Part shown: piece after piece, positions 1 through 8,695 of the stretch | Layout: each line of letters begins with the position of its first letter | Numbering within the stretch: the first letter of the stretch is position 1 | Translations under genes and position numbers: made by a program | The notes under the pieces: generated by a model | The model's input: only the letters and a program-made list of their open reading frames with translations | Database searches by the model: none | Told to the model about the DNA's origin: nothing | NCBI GenBank assembly: GCA_024686085.1 | Contig: JAIBDT010000009.1 | Coordinates: 1 to 61,775 of the forward strand | Direction of reading: 5' to 3' | Source: Loktanella sp. | GTDB taxonomy: Bacteria; Pseudomonadota; Alphaproteobacteria; Rhodobacterales; Rhodobacteraceae | DNA: 61,775 bases

Positions 1-311
1 CGCCATTTGGCGTGCATCTGCATCGGCTGCGTGAGGTCCAATTCGGCGACTGTGGCAGGGGTCATGACTTGACGAAATCCGGCGGCACGGGCGAATTGAT
101 GGTTAACGGCATCCAAATTCGCCACGCAAATCGCAGTTTTAGGCGTGTTCCGAACTGCACCCAGCGGGGCATCTGCGTCCAAACCGGCAGCGTAAAGCAC
201 GGGGCCTTTGCGGATCAAAATAGCGCCAGTTTCATGGATAAAACTATTAATACCAGCTGCTTGCAAGGCATTGGTAAAGTAAATGTGCTGTTGCAACGGG
301 ACAAGTTTCAT
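1..311 (-). CDS. FemAB/GNAT-like acyltransferase, partial (C-terminus beyond the window edge)
   Basis: I translated this by hand from the ATG at 311 reading leftward. It stays open for about 103 codons to the window edge, so only the N-terminal part is present. The peptide starts MKLVPLQQH. Where it leaves the window it reads MQMHAKWR, which resembles the conserved Lys-Trp-Arg stretch of FemAB-like/GNAT proteins that aminoacylate or acetylate cell-wall or lipid substrates. The family call rests on that short motif and is tentative. It lies upstream of a divergent small ORF and of tyrS. The substrate cannot be deduced. Confidence 0.45.
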   Translation of the reverse strand, partial: MKLVPLQQHIYFTNALQAAGINSFIHETGAILIRKGPVLYAAGLDADAPLGAVRNTPKTAICVANLDAVNHQFARAAGFRQVMTPATVAELDLTQPMQMHAKW

Positions 312-356
312 AACCGCGTTAAACAATCATAAACCTAATGAGGGGTTAATGATGTC

Positions 357-494
357 ATGAAAACGAATCTCTCAGTCAGTCGCGCAACCGCCGCGCCCGC
401 ACGGCCAACGCCGCTTGGTGCGGCGCTCTTTGCCGCTATCGTCACACTTCCATTGGGCGTGATCTTCTTGGGCGTCGCGGGGCTTCTGCGCTAG
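357..494 (+). CDS. small single-TM hypothetical protein (45 aa)
   Basis: The ORF has an ATG at 357 preceded by AGGGG at 341-345. The first ~20 residues are Arg/Ala/Pro-rich ([17 protein letters not shown]). One hydrophobic helix follows (about residues 21-43), and the peptide ends LLR. The stop overlaps the convergent tyrS stop by four bases. The length and single TM helix suggest a small inner-membrane peptide, but no family is recognised and expression is unproven. Confidence 0.4.
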   Translation: MKTNLSVSRATAAPARPTPLGAALFAAIVTLPLGVIFLGVAGLLR

Positions 495-1741
495 CCTAGC
501 TGCACCAATGCGTGCCGCTTTTTGCCTGCGCTCAACTTCATGGGCGTGACCAGCATCGTCGCGTCGACCATCAGGCCGGCATCAGACAACGGTTCATCAT
601 TCAGCTTGGCACCATTATCCGAGATCAGGCGCTTGGCCTCTTTGCCGCTGCCCGCAAGACCCGCCTTGACGATGATCTGCACGATGGACATGCCGTCACC
701 CAAGTCATCCGCAGACAGTGTCAGGGTTGGCAGGTCATCACCGACACCGCCCTTCTCAAACACTTCGCGGGCCGTGGCCTCTGCTGCTGCTGCCGCTTCT
801 GCGCCGTGCAACATCGTTGTGACCGCATTGGCGAGAATGATTTTCGCGGCGTTGATGTCCGCCCCCTCCAGCGCGCCAAGGCGGTCGCATTCCTCGACAG
901 GTAACTCTGTGTAAAGCTTCAGAAAACGGCCTGTGTCGGCGTCGGTTGTGTTGCGCCAGAATTGCCAGAACGCATAGGGCGCGGTCATGTCGGCGTTCAG
1001 CCAAACAGCACCATCCGCCGTCTTGCCCATCTTTTTACCGTCAGACGTGGTCAAAAGATGCGATGTCATGCCGTAAATCTCATGATCCAGGACGCGGCGG
1101 GTCAGGTCGATCCCGTTGACGATATTGCCCCATTGATCAGACCCGCCAAGCTGCAACAAACAGCCATAACGGCGGTTCAGCTCAAGGAAGTCATAAGCCT
1201 GCAAAATCATATAGTTAAACTCAAGAAACGACAGCGATTGCTCGCGATCAAGACGTGACTTCACCGATTCAAACGACAACATCCGGTTGATTGAGAAATG
1301 CCGCCCGATATCACGCAGAAACTCAAGGTAGTTTAAATTATCCAGCCATTCGGCGTTGTTCAGCATAAGCGCACCGTTCGGCGCATCATCATAGGACATG
1401 TAGGCGGCAAATACCCGCTTGATGCCCGCGATATTCTCGTCGATCTTCTCCGGGGTCAGCAAAGGCCGCTCATCGGCGCGGAACGACGGATCGCCCACCT
1501 TTGTTGTGCCACCGCCCATCAAGGTAATCGGTTTGTGGCCCGTCTTTTGGAGCCAGCGCAGCATCATGATCTGAATAAGCGAGCCCACATGCAACGACGT
1601 CGCCGTCGCATCAAACCCGATATAAGCAGGGACCACACCATTGGACAATTTCTCATCCAAGCCTTGATAGTCGGTACAGTCGGCCAAGAAGCCGCGCTCG
1701 ATCATCACAGACATAAATTCGGATTTTGGGTGGTAGGTCAT
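491..1741 (-). CDS. tyrS: tyrosyl-tRNA synthetase
   Basis: This is a class I aminoacyl-tRNA synthetase charging tRNA-Tyr in the cytoplasm. The HIGH-type signature appears as HVGS at residues 51-54, and the KMSKS loop as KMGKT around residues 237-241. The C-terminus carries an S4-like RNA-binding segment ([19 protein letters not shown]). At 416 aa it has the family's usual length. The reading frame continues upstream, but the ATG at 1741 is chosen because the protein then starts MTYHPKSEF and is preceded by AGGGAAAAAGCA on the coding strand. It is divergent from anmK across about 70 bp. Confidence 0.97.
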   Translation of the reverse strand: MTYHPKSEFMSVMIERGFLADCTDYQGLDEKLSNGVVPAYIGFDATATSLHVGSLIQIMMLRWLQKTGHKPITLMGGGTTKVGDPSFRADERPLLTPEKIDENIAGIKRVFAAYMSYDDAPNGALMLNNAEWLDNLNYLEFLRDIGRHFSINRMLSFESVKSRLDREQSLSFLEFNYMILQAYDFLELNRRYGCLLQLGGSDQWGNIVNGIDLTRRVLDHEIYGMTSHLLTTSDGKKMGKTADGAVWLNADMTAPYAFWQFWRNTTDADTGRFLKLYTELPVEECDRLGALEGADINAAKIILANAVTTMLHGAEAAAAAEATAREVFEKGGVGDDLPTLTLSADDLGDGMSIVQIIVKAGLAGSGKEAKRLISDNGAKLNDEPLSDAGLMVDATMLVTPMKLSAGKKRHALVQLG

Positions 1742-1811
1742 TGCTTTTTCCCTGCACAAAGTGTCCGTCACCCTATAAACGTCGATTTGACGAAGGGAAA
1801 GTGCCAAGAAA

Positions 1812-2924
1812 ATGGATAATGGCCGAATGAAAAAGACTGGGTTCATAACAGCACTTGGCGCGATGTCTGGCACATCTTTGGACGGGGTGGATGCGGCCGT
1901 GGTCGTAACTGACGGGATCACGATCAAAGGTTTTGGAGACACGGCATATCGACCATATTCGGATCGGGAATCCGCTGTTTTGAAAGGCGCGTTGGGCCAA
2001 TGGCCAAGCGATGATCTGGCGGAGGCGGCAGAGTTGATCGAGACCGTTCATGCCCAAGTTCTCAGCGGCTTTGATGATGTCGATCTGGTCGGTTTTCACG
2101 GCCAGACCTTGGCCCACGACCCAGACAACCGCCGCACGCACCAATGCGGGGACGGGCAGGTCTTGGCCGATGTTCTGGGCCAAACCGTCGTATGGGACTT
2201 TCGGTCGGCGGACGTGGAACTTGGCGGGCAGGGCGCACCATTGGCCCCGTTTTATCACTTTGCGCTTGCCAAATACCTGCATGCCGATGCGCCCGTCGCG
2301 TTTTTGAACTTGGGCGGTGTTGGCAACCTGACGTGGATCGATCCGACCAAGGACAAACCCGAAAGCGACGGCGCCTTGCTCGCCTTTGATACTGGCCCCG
2401 CCAATGCACCGCTCAACGATCTGATGCTGGCGCGGCGCGATGTGTCATTTGATGCGGATGGGCTTTTGGCCTCTGAAGGTGATGTCGACGACGCGATTAT
2501 CGAGTCGTTTCTGGATCACGCGTTTTTCTACAGAATGCCACCCAAGTCATTGGATCGCGACGATTTTGCAGATCTGACCGCAGCCGTTGCTGCTCTTTCA
2601 GACGCGGATGCCGCCGCGACCCTGACTGCTGCCGCTGCCATGAGCGTTGTCAAAGCGATGGAGCATTGCCCAAGCCCGCCGACACGTCTGCTCGTCACAG
2701 GTGGCGGGCGCAAAAACCCGACCTTGATGGCGATGTTGGTCGCTGGGCTGGACATGCCTGTGGTGCCTGTCGAAGACGCAGGTCTGGATGGCGACATGCT
2801 AGAGGCACAGGCTTTTGCTTACCTCGCGGTGCGCGTGGTGCGCGGGTTGCCAACCTCATGTCGTGGCACGACAGGGGTGCGTGCCGCCGTGTCCGGCGGC
2901 ACGATTTCGCGACCTAGTGCTTAA
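1812..2924 (+). CDS. anmK: anhydro-N-acetylmuramic acid kinase
   Basis: AnmK phosphorylates and opens 1,6-anhydro-MurNAc during peptidoglycan recycling, giving MurNAc-6-phosphate. The N-terminal ATP-binding signature [12 protein letters not shown] is intact, and [23 protein letters not shown] and [13 protein letters not shown] follow in family order. The length of 370 aa is typical. The ATG at 1812 has AGGG upstream at 1794-1797; the ATG at 1827 (MKKTGF) is an alternative start five codons in. It is head-to-head with tyrS, and its end overlaps the convergent mttB end by 11 bp. Confidence 0.95.
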   Translation: MDNGRMKKTGFITALGAMSGTSLDGVDAAVVVTDGITIKGFGDTAYRPYSDRESAVLKGALGQWPSDDLAEAAELIETVHAQVLSGFDDVDLVGFHGQTLAHDPDNRRTHQCGDGQVLADVLGQTVVWDFRSADVELGGQGAPLAPFYHFALAKYLHADAPVAFLNLGGVGNLTWIDPTKDKPESDGALLAFDTGPANAPLNDLMLARRDVSFDADGLLASEGDVDDAIIESFLDHAFFYRMPPKSLDRDDFADLTAAVAALSDADAAATLTAAAAMSVVKAMEHCPSPPTRLLVTGGGRKNPTLMAMLVAGLDMPVVPVEDAGLDGDMLEAQAFAYLAVRVVRGLPTSCRGTTGVRAAVSGGTISRPSA

Positions 2925-4485
2925 GATGGATGTTAAATCGCGTACGGATCGCCGCGTCCGTGATCGGGTCAAGCGTCGCGTCTGATGGCTTGGACAAGAT
3001 CGCTTCTTTGCGTGCGGTCGCATTGAGCAGTAGGTCGGGCTTGCCCTTTTCCTGCCATTCCTTGGGCGATGTGCGGTCGGCGGTCTTTGGATAGACATAC
3101 TCAGTTTGCATCAACCCAAGCGTTTGATCCGAGCCCAGATAATGCCCCGGTCCCTTTAGGCAGACATCACGCATTGTCTCCAAGCTGAGGTTGCTCTCGT
3201 TGACCTCAATGCCGCGTACACAGCGCAAAGCTTGGCCGATCAGGTCGTCGCCCAGAACCAAGGATTCGTGGCAAAACCCCAGCAAAGACGCGTGCATCCC
3301 CGCCGCCTCGTAGACCATGTTCAGGCCCGACAGGCCCGCCATGACGTTTGAGGCCATTTGTTCCCAACCCGCTTGCATATCAGGCAACTTCGCGTCCGCA
3401 ATCCCTGCGGCGGCCCCACCGGGCAGGCCGTAATATTGGTGCATCTGGGCGCAACCCGCCGTCAGCAGGGCCTGTTCGCCAGACCCGCCCGACATCGCAC
3501 CCGTGCGCAGATCGGACACAAAAGGCCATGTGCCAAAGATCGCTGGATGACCGGGTGCTATGGAATTGACATAAACCACACCCGCCAGACATTCGGCCAC
3601 GGCTTGCACGATGGCACCCGCGATTGGGGCAGGGGCAGTCGCACCCGCTTGGCCCGCGGATAGAAGCAACACAGGCATGCCGCCCGCGATGCATTTCTCC
3701 ATCACAAGGCAGGATTCGGTGGCAAACTTCATTGGCGGCACGACAAAGCAGTTCGAGTTCGACACGAATGGCCGCGCACGCCATTTGTCTTCGCCACCTG
3801 CAATCATGTGCAGCATTTCCAACGCATCATCGACAAAATCAGGCTCGGTAAACGACACACCCACATGCTTTTTCGTGCCAGTGCAACACCCGTAAATCGT
3901 GTTGAGATCCATCTCGCGGTTGTCGACAATATCGCGGCACACCATGGGGCGTTGCAAAAAGTGGATGTTGTCCATCTGTTGGACGATTTTGGCGGCATCA
4001 TGCAGGTCTTGCAGTGTGGATTCGCGGTAGTTGCGTCCGTGTACGTCTACCATATGCACCGCCGCACCAGCAGTGCCGTAATGCACCCGCGTGCCTGATA
4101 GATCGAGGTCGTAGGCAGGATCGCGAGCGTTCAGTTTGAGATCTTTTGTGGCTTTGCCCAGCATTTCTTGGACCAGCGCGCGCGGAAAGCGCAGCCGCTT
4201 GTCGTCGCCCAAGATCGCACCAGCTGCGACCATGTAGTCGATGCCGGACTGCGGCGCGTCGCACAGGCCGATTTCTTCGAGCGCGCGCATCGCGGCCTCG
4301 TGAATGCGGTCCATATCTTCGTCGGTAAGGGGCTTGTAGCGGCCTCCTGTCATGCCTGCTTTGATCGGGCGCATATCGGTGGGCAGGGGGGCTGCGCGGG
4401 CCGCCGTGCGTGCGGCGCGGCCACCAGAGCGGCGCGGCGCACCACCCATTTTCGCGGAAGGTGCGTTGGTCGTTTGGTCAGTCAT
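2914..4485 (-). CDS. mttB: MttB-family corrinoid-dependent methyltransferase (non-pyrrolysine; quaternary-amine demethylase)
   Basis: The 523-aa protein aligns by eye with the trimethylamine:corrinoid methyltransferase family ([22 protein letters not shown] at the start; glycine-rich barrel segments later). There is no in-frame UAG, so it belongs to the non-Pyl branch. Characterised anaerobe members of that branch demethylate glycine betaine, proline betaine or carnitine onto a corrinoid protein. Substrate here is inferred only. The first ~35 residues are Arg/Ala/Gly-rich and likely disordered. It is transcribed leftward, 230 bp downstream of a PEP-mutase-like gene, with an inverted repeat ahead of it. 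Partner proteins are encoded at 23.1-25.1 and 40.8-43.1 kb. Confidence 0.9.
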   Translation of the reverse strand: MTDQTTNAPSAKMGGAPRRSGGRAARTAARAAPLPTDMRPIKAGMTGGRYKPLTDEDMDRIHEAAMRALEEIGLCDAPQSGIDYMVAAGAILGDDKRLRFPRALVQEMLGKATKDLKLNARDPAYDLDLSGTRVHYGTAGAAVHMVDVHGRNYRESTLQDLHDAAKIVQQMDNIHFLQRPMVCRDIVDNREMDLNTIYGCCTGTKKHVGVSFTEPDFVDDALEMLHMIAGGEDKWRARPFVSNSNCFVVPPMKFATESCLVMEKCIAGGMPVLLLSAGQAGATAPAPIAGAIVQAVAECLAGVVYVNSIAPGHPAIFGTWPFVSDLRTGAMSGGSGEQALLTAGCAQMHQYYGLPGGAAAGIADAKLPDMQAGWEQMASNVMAGLSGLNMVYEAAGMHASLLGFCHESLVLGDDLIGQALRCVRGIEVNESNLSLETMRDVCLKGPGHYLGSDQTLGLMQTEYVYPKTADRTSPKEWQEKGKPDLLLNATARKEAILSKPSDATLDPITDAAIRTRFNIHLKH

Positions 4486-4520
4486 TTATTGATCTTTCGA
4501 GAAAGGGATTTCTAAGGCCA

Positions 4521-4539
4521 TGTCAGTGATCAACTGACA
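4521..4539. promoter_or_regulatory. perfect inverted repeat upstream of mttB (candidate operator)
   Basis: TGTCAGT at 4521-4527 and ACTGACA at 4533-4539 are exact inverted repeats separated by 5 bases. The site lies 36-54 bp upstream of the mttB ATG. Size and placement fit a dimeric repressor or activator site overlapping a promoter. The regulator is unknown and binding is inferred. Confidence 0.45.
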
Positions 4540-4679
4540 ATGGGCCGTCCCCGCGCCGCGCGTCCGCGCCTTGCGCCAATGGTGCGAATAATGACTGTGA
4601 TTTTTGCCAAATGTCCGACCATTGCGTTCTCCCGTTGAGCGCAATTCTCTGCGAGAAACGGACCTAATCTTGTCCAAAT

Positions 4680-4698
4680 GCGACGAAAGGTCGCTTTT
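4680..4698 (+). terminator. short hairpin plus T4 in the gap downstream of the PEP-mutase-like gene
   Basis: GCGAC (4680-4684) and GTCGC (4690-4694) pair around a 5-base loop and are followed by TTTT on the + strand. On the minus strand, where the flanking genes lie, the T-run is poor. The orientation is therefore wrong for a textbook terminator and the call is weak. The rest of 4486-4715 holds no convincing gene. Confidence 0.25.
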
Positions 4699-4715
4699 GA
4701 AGCGTCGGATCGACT

Positions 4716-5537
4716 TTATTTGCGGTTTTGCACCAAAAGGTGATCGACTGCATCGCCTGACATTGCGCCCTTGAGAGCGTCAAAGCTGCCTGCGCCAAAC
4801 ATTGTCTTTGCTGCGTCATGGATTGCGGCATGTGTCACCCGCGCAAGGCTGGAGCCCAGTGACAGACGCGCAGCACCTGCTTGTGCGAAGTGGTCTGTGC
4901 TATGCGCGGACATCGCGCCTGCGACCAGCACGTTTACGGGAGCTTTGGCCGCCGCACAGACGCGCTTGATCGTGGCCAAGTCGGGTAGGACGGGTGCGTA
5001 AAGGCAATCTGCGCCCGCGGTCTCGAATGCCAAGAGGCGGCGCAGGGCCTCGTCGCTGTCATAGCCGCCAGTCATCACACCGTCGGCACGTGCGGTCAGC
5101 ACGAAATCTTGCGGCAATGCGCGGGCGGCAGAGGCTGCTGCGCGGATACGGTCCACGCTCAGGTCAAAGTCGTAGGGCGTGCCTGCGGGAAAGCAGATAT
5201 CCTCAATACAGATACCCGCAAGCCCGACCTCGGCGGCCAAACGCACGGTCTCGGCGCAGGTGTCTGGATCATCGCCAAAGCCGTTCTCGAAATCGCCCTG
5301 CACGGGCAGGGTGGTGACGCTGAGAATGTCGGCGGCATGGGCAAGGCTTTCGTCGCGGCTGACCGTGCCGCCATCGGGGCGTCCAAGCGTGAATGCATAG
5401 GCCGCAGACGAAGTCGCAAGTGCTTGTGCACCAAGGTTTTCGAGCATCAGGGCAGAGCCGCGATCCCAGCAATTGGCCAGTATGAACGGCTGTCCTTTGA
5501 TGTGCAGCTCACGGAAGGTTTGGCCGATATCCGTCAT
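4716..5537 (-). CDS. isocitrate lyase/PEP mutase superfamily protein
   Basis: The 273-aa TIM-barrel protein is of the short PEP-mutase type: ANCWDRGSALMLENLG at the N-terminus, the metal-site stretch GDFENGFGDD, then GICIEDICFP and TARADGVMTGGYD. The longer isocitrate-lyase KKCGH catalytic loop is absent. It is therefore more likely a 2-methylisocitrate-lyase/oxaloacetase/C-C-lyase-like enzyme than a true isocitrate lyase. The substrate cannot be named. Its ATG overlaps the upstream aminotransferase stop by 4 bp (ATGA), so the two are translationally coupled. Confidence 0.85.
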   Translation of the reverse strand: MTDIGQTFRELHIKGQPFILANCWDRGSALMLENLGAQALATSSAAYAFTLGRPDGGTVSRDESLAHAADILSVTTLPVQGDFENGFGDDPDTCAETVRLAAEVGLAGICIEDICFPAGTPYDFDLSVDRIRAAASAARALPQDFVLTARADGVMTGGYDSDEALRRLLAFETAGADCLYAPVLPDLATIKRVCAAAKAPVNVLVAGAMSAHSTDHFAQAGAARLSLGSSLARVTHAAIHDAAKTMFGAGSFDALKGAMSGDAVDHLLVQNRK

Positions 5538-6709
5538 GGTTTCGCCTGTGATTTTGCGAAAGCCACAAGACGGTTCAAGGCGTCCAGATAGGCGTCGTCA
5601 TTGATCGTCATGGCAACACGGATATGGCCTGCGGCCGCCTTGCCAAAGCTTTCACCGGGCATGGTCGCGATCAGTTCGGCGTCAAGCAACGCATTTGAAA
5701 ATTCTTCGCCGCTCATGCCTGTGCTGCGGATATCAAGCATCGCATACATCGCCCCTTGCACGGGCACGTTGCGCACGACGTTTTGCCCCTCAAGTGCCTG
5801 CAATGTCAGCAGGCGGCGACGTTGGAACGGCGCCGAGACTTCGTCTTCCAGCGGGATGCCTTGGCCAAGCGCAAACTCGGCGGCGTCTTGTATGTATCCG
5901 GGCACACCGTAGGTGGTGTGGGTGGCCAGATTGATCAGATGTGTGATGACCTCGGGCGGACCGCAGACCCAGCCGATGCGGCTGCCTGTCATGGCGTGGC
6001 TTTTGGACATGGAGCCAACGACGAGCGTGCGTTCAGCCATGTTCGGCAGGGCGCGGGGCGACAGATGTGTGCCTTCCCAGATTTGCGTGTCGTAGACTTC
6101 GTCCGAGATCAGCCAGAGATCGCGGTCGATGCAGACCTGTGCGATTTCCCCAAGCGTTTCAGCGCTATAGATCACCCCTGTCGGGTTGTTCGGGCTGTTG
6201 ATCAGCAGCGATGTGGCCCCTTTGGCGGCATCGGCAATGTCAGCGGCTTTGGGTTGAAAGTCGTTTTCGGCATGCGCTTGGATCGCTTTTGGCACGGCGC
6301 CCACGCCACGGATCGTCCCGGGGTAGGTGGCGTAATAGGGGTCGATATAAAGAGCTGTATCGCCATGGTCGCAGACCGCATTATGGGTGGCGTAAAGGGC
6401 TGCTTGCCCCCCGGGCGTGATCAGGATGTTATCGCGCGATGTTGGCACGCCTGTGCGCGATTGGATGCGGGCCGCAACAGCGTCGCGCAGTGCAAATGAT
6501 CCAGGTACCTCTGCATAGCCTGTGCGGCCGCTGACTGCAGAGCGGTTCATCGCGGCAAGGATATCGGGGTGGGTCCGAATGTCATGCTCGCCGATGGTCA
6601 GTTCGGTGACTTTATGGCCTGCGTCAATCATCCGGCGGGCGCGGTAGAATACGTCCCATCCGTCAGAGCCGCCGCCAGTGATATGTGTGATGCGCTGTGA
6701 TAATTTCAT
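5534..6709 (-). CDS. PLP-dependent class I/II aminotransferase
   Basis: The protein has the fold-type I aminotransferase pattern: GGQAALYATH in the cofactor region, NSPNNPTG, ISDEVYD, and a Schiff-base lysine in GSMSKSHAMTGSRIGW. The start is placed at the ATG at 6709 (MKLSQRITHITGGGSDGW), giving 391 aa; an in-frame TTG at 6745 would overlap the soxR stop but lacks a good ribosome site. It lies just downstream of soxR and overlaps the PEP-mutase-like gene, suggesting one leftward operon. The amino-acid substrate is not determinable. Confidence 0.88.
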   Translation of the reverse strand: MKLSQRITHITGGGSDGWDVFYRARRMIDAGHKVTELTIGEHDIRTHPDILAAMNRSAVSGRTGYAEVPGSFALRDAVAARIQSRTGVPTSRDNILITPGGQAALYATHNAVCDHGDTALYIDPYYATYPGTIRGVGAVPKAIQAHAENDFQPKAADIADAAKGATSLLINSPNNPTGVIYSAETLGEIAQVCIDRDLWLISDEVYDTQIWEGTHLSPRALPNMAERTLVVGSMSKSHAMTGSRIGWVCGPPEVITHLINLATHTTYGVPGYIQDAAEFALGQGIPLEDEVSAPFQRRRLLTLQALEGQNVVRNVPVQGAMYAMLDIRSTGMSGEEFSNALLDAELIATMPGESFGKAAAGHIRVAMTINDDAYLDALNRLVAFAKSQAKP

Positions 6710-6741
6710 GCAGCCGAAGGGATAGATTTGACGTGGCCCTG

Positions 6742-7185
6742 TCAACCCGAGAAGTGGGCCAGATTGCGCGGCCCTGTGCCTGACTGCCCTTTAACGTCCG
6801 CAGGGTTATAGAGTGCGCAAGATTTCAACGACAGGCACCCGCAGCCGATGCAGCCATCGAGCTTGTCGCGCAGGTCTTCCAGCGCTTTGATACGCGCGTC
6901 GATATCGCGCCGGAATCCTTTCGAAATTCGGGTCCAGTCGGCTTTGCTGGGCGCCTTATCCGCGGATAAGGTTTTCATGTGAGACGCGATTTCGGCCAGC
7001 GGAAATCCGAGCTGTTGCGCCGCCATTACAAAGGACAATCGCCTCAGGTCGTGCCGCCCATAACGCCTGTGCCCGCCTGCGTTGCGCACAGGTGCGACGA
7101 TGCCGTGGGTCTCGTAGAACCGGATCGCGGAGACGGCCAGTCCTGTGCGTGCGCTGAGGTCACCGATGGTTAAGCCTTGGGACAT
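6742..7185 (-). CDS. soxR: redox-sensitive MerR-family regulator SoxR
   Basis: The 147-aa protein has an N-terminal winged helix-turn-helix (LTIGDLSARTGLAVSAIRFYE), a central coiled dimerisation helix, and a C-terminal [2Fe-2S] ligand set. Cys112, Cys115, Cys117 and Cys123 give the diagnostic C-x2-C-x-C-x5-C spacing (CIGCGCLSLKSC). SoxR is activated by redox-cycling compounds or superoxide, which oxidise the cluster, and then remodels a long-spacer promoter. A perfect SoxR box lies immediately upstream, shared with the divergent VOC gene. Outside enterobacteria SoxR usually controls a small set of genes directly, not through SoxS, and no soxS is seen here. Confidence 0.95.
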   Translation of the reverse strand: MSQGLTIGDLSARTGLAVSAIRFYETHGIVAPVRNAGGHRRYGRHDLRRLSFVMAAQQLGFPLAEIASHMKTLSADKAPSKADWTRISKGFRRDIDARIKALEDLRDKLDGCIGCGCLSLKSCALYNPADVKGQSGTGPRNLAHFSG

Positions 7186-7199
7186 GAAAAACCTCTTGA

Positions 7200-7217
7200 T
7201 CTCAAGTTAACTTGAGA
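7200..7217. promoter_or_regulatory. SoxR operator (perfect 18-bp palindrome) in a 19-bp-spacer promoter
   Basis: TCTCAAGTTAACTTGAGA is a perfect palindrome centred in the soxR/VOC intergenic region. Its core matches the well-known soxS operator CTCAAGTTAACTTGAG. For the rightward gene a -35-like TTGATC (7196-7201) and a -10-like TAGAAA (7221-7226) are 19 bp apart. That is the over-long spacer MerR-family activators need. Binding by the adjacent SoxR is inferred. Confidence 0.9.
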
Positions 7218-7258
7218 AATTAGAAAGGATTCGTGATTGAAAATAAAGGAGAATCGCG

Positions 7259-7645
7259 ATGAGCAGATTAGAGCATGTGAATTTCACGGTGGCTGACCCC
7301 AAGGCCACAGCGCAGATGTTGATCGACCTGTTTGACTGGCATGTCCGTTGGGAAGGCGAGGCGATCAATGGTGGCTATACGGTGCATGTTGGCACGGACG
7401 AGGCCTATGTTGCGGTCTATACGGGCCCTGATGGCGGCAAGTCGCAGACCCCGCCGCAGAACAGTTATTTGCAGCGCGGAGGTTTGAACCACATCGGCAT
7501 CGTTGTTAACGATTTGGATACTGTTGAGGCGAAGGTAAAAGCGATGGGATTAAAGACCCATAGTCATGCTGACTATGAACCCGGTCGCAGGTTTTATTTC
7601 CACGATGATACGGGAATCGAGTTTGAAGTGATCGCCTACGACTAA
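7259..7645 (+). CDS. VOC/glyoxalase-family protein under SoxR control
   Basis: The 128-aa protein has two beta-alpha-beta-beta-beta units typical of the vicinal-oxygen-chelate fold. Candidate metal ligands are His6 (LEHVNFTV), His78 (GGLNHIGIVV) and Glu123 (GIEFEVI). Family members include glyoxalase I, dioxygenases and antibiotic-binding proteins, so the reaction is open. A ribosome site AAAGGAGA precedes the ATG. It is divergent from soxR and carries the SoxR box in its promoter, implying a role in handling redox-cycling compounds or their products. Its stop overlaps the convergent downstream gene by 4 bp. Confidence 0.85.
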   Translation: MSRLEHVNFTVADPKATAQMLIDLFDWHVRWEGEAINGGYTVHVGTDEAYVAVYTGPDGGKSQTPPQNSYLQRGGLNHIGIVVNDLDTVEAKVKAMGLKTHSHADYEPGRRFYFHDDTGIEFEVIAYD

Positions 7646-7971
7646 AGCGCGTCGCGGACCTTTTTTGTTAAGGCTTTGACGATGATGTCGTAGGACACAT
7701 GGATCCGATGGGTCATCTCAGACGGGTCCGCGCCGAAGCTGACAAGCACCCATGAGCGGTGAAAGTAGGGGGCTTTGGTGGCTGCACCTGCGTCGATCAG
7801 CATGGTGGCGGTCTCGATGCTGTCGGTTTTCACACAGACCCCGTCGATCCGGTCTCCGAAGCAGGCGAACATTTTGCCGCCCACTTTCCAGCTGTCCAGC
7901 TCTGTTGCTGGATCGGCGGCGGTGGCCCCGCGCAGGGTGCTACATATTGCGTTGACGTCATCTCTGGTCAT
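7642..7971 (-). CDS. MmcQ/YjbR-like protein
   Basis: The start is placed at the ATG at 7971, giving a 109-aa protein; the longer open frame upstream is a shadow of the opposite-strand gene. The sequence fits the MmcQ/YjbR family, a double-wing CyaY-like fold: MTRDDVNAICSTL at the start, KVGGKMFACFGD in the middle, and HRSWVLVSFGADP late. Many members are annotated as DNA-binding, but the function is unknown. It is convergent with the VOC gene and divergent from the DUF1697 gene. Confidence 0.75.
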   Translation of the reverse strand: MTRDDVNAICSTLRGATAADPATELDSWKVGGKMFACFGDRIDGVCVKTDSIETATMLIDAGAATKAPYFHRSWVLVSFGADPSEMTHRIHVSYDIIVKALTKKVRDAL

Positions 7972-8008
7972 GTGGCTATGGTGGTGGTGATTTATTAGGA
8001 GTGCAAGT

Positions 8009-8542
8009 ATGTCGCGTTGGGTGGTTCTGTTGCGTGGGATCAATGTGGGCGGAAAAAACCGCCTGCCGATGGCTGACCTGCGCGAGATGTGTGAAACGCT
8101 TTGGCCCCAGAGTGCGCCGCGCACGTTGATTGCATCGGGCAATGTGGTTTTGACTGCCAAGGGCACAGCGGCGGGGCTTGCGACACAGTTGGGTGCTGCG
8201 ATTGCTGACCGTTTTGCGTTGAAGGTCGCCGTTTTGTTTGTTGCTGAAGCCAGTTTCCGCGCCACTGTGGCGGGCTGTCCGTTTGTCCATGAGGTCGAGG
8301 GCAAAGGTGTGCATGGGTTTTTCTGTTTTACGCCGCCAGAGATTGATACCGAGACCCGTGATCAATGGATGATTGCGGGCGAGGGACTGGCGCAAGATGG
8401 CTTGGTTGTCTGGCTGCATACGCCGCAAGGTATCAGCAAATCCAAGTTGGCCGATAAGCTGGGCCATGTGATCGGGCATGTGCCGACGACTGCCCGAAAT
8501 CTCAATACCCTGCGCAAACTGGTGGAAATGCTGGACGCTTGA
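8009..8542 (+). CDS. DUF1697 family protein
   Basis: The 177-aa protein begins with the family's hallmark WVVLLRGINVGGKNRLPM followed by LREMCETL and LIASGNVV, matching DUF1697. The family is widespread and uncharacterised. No signal peptide or membrane segment is seen. A ribosome site TTAGGAGTG precedes the ATG. The 38-bp gap to the divergent YjbR-like gene must hold both starts. Confidence 0.85.
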   Translation: MSRWVVLLRGINVGGKNRLPMADLREMCETLWPQSAPRTLIASGNVVLTAKGTAAGLATQLGAAIADRFALKVAVLFVAEASFRATVAGCPFVHEVEGKGVHGFFCFTPPEIDTETRDQWMIAGEGLAQDGLVVWLHTPQGISKSKLADKLGHVIGHVPTTARNLNTLRKLVEMLDA

Positions 8543-8695
8543 GGTTCTTCCTGCTAGAGAATTCGACATGAAGAGTACAATGATCATTATTTGCTGCATT
8601 ATTACCTGCTGACATTCGTCGCGGGCTGCTCTTTCACGTTTCATCTGATCCCTGAACTTGTTAAGCCCGCTGGCATTACACCTGCGTGAGGCACC
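8543..8695. other. intergenic stretch with an unstarted open frame ahead of cysS
   Basis: Between DUF1697 and cysS one + frame stays open for about 43 codons, running HEEYNDHYLLHYYLLTF and ending near 8690. It has no in-frame ATG or GTG and no ribosome site. It could be the tail of a decayed gene or chance. A separate ATG at 8568 gives only a 14-residue peptide. No promoter or hairpin is convincing. Confidence 0.25.

Noticed and set aside
12..332. 106-codon + frame at the left end
   Set aside because: It is antisense to a better frame (311 leftward) with a sensible N-terminus and a FemAB-like motif.
4486..4677. Hidden corrinoid protein between mttB and the PEP-mutase-like gene
   Set aside because: The only open frame there is short (63 codons), with no B12-binding DxHxxG motif; the rest of the window also lacks one.
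4716..5537. Isocitrate lyase of the glyoxylate shunt
   Set aside because: It is too short and lacks the KKCGH loop; it belongs to the PEP-mutase-like branch.
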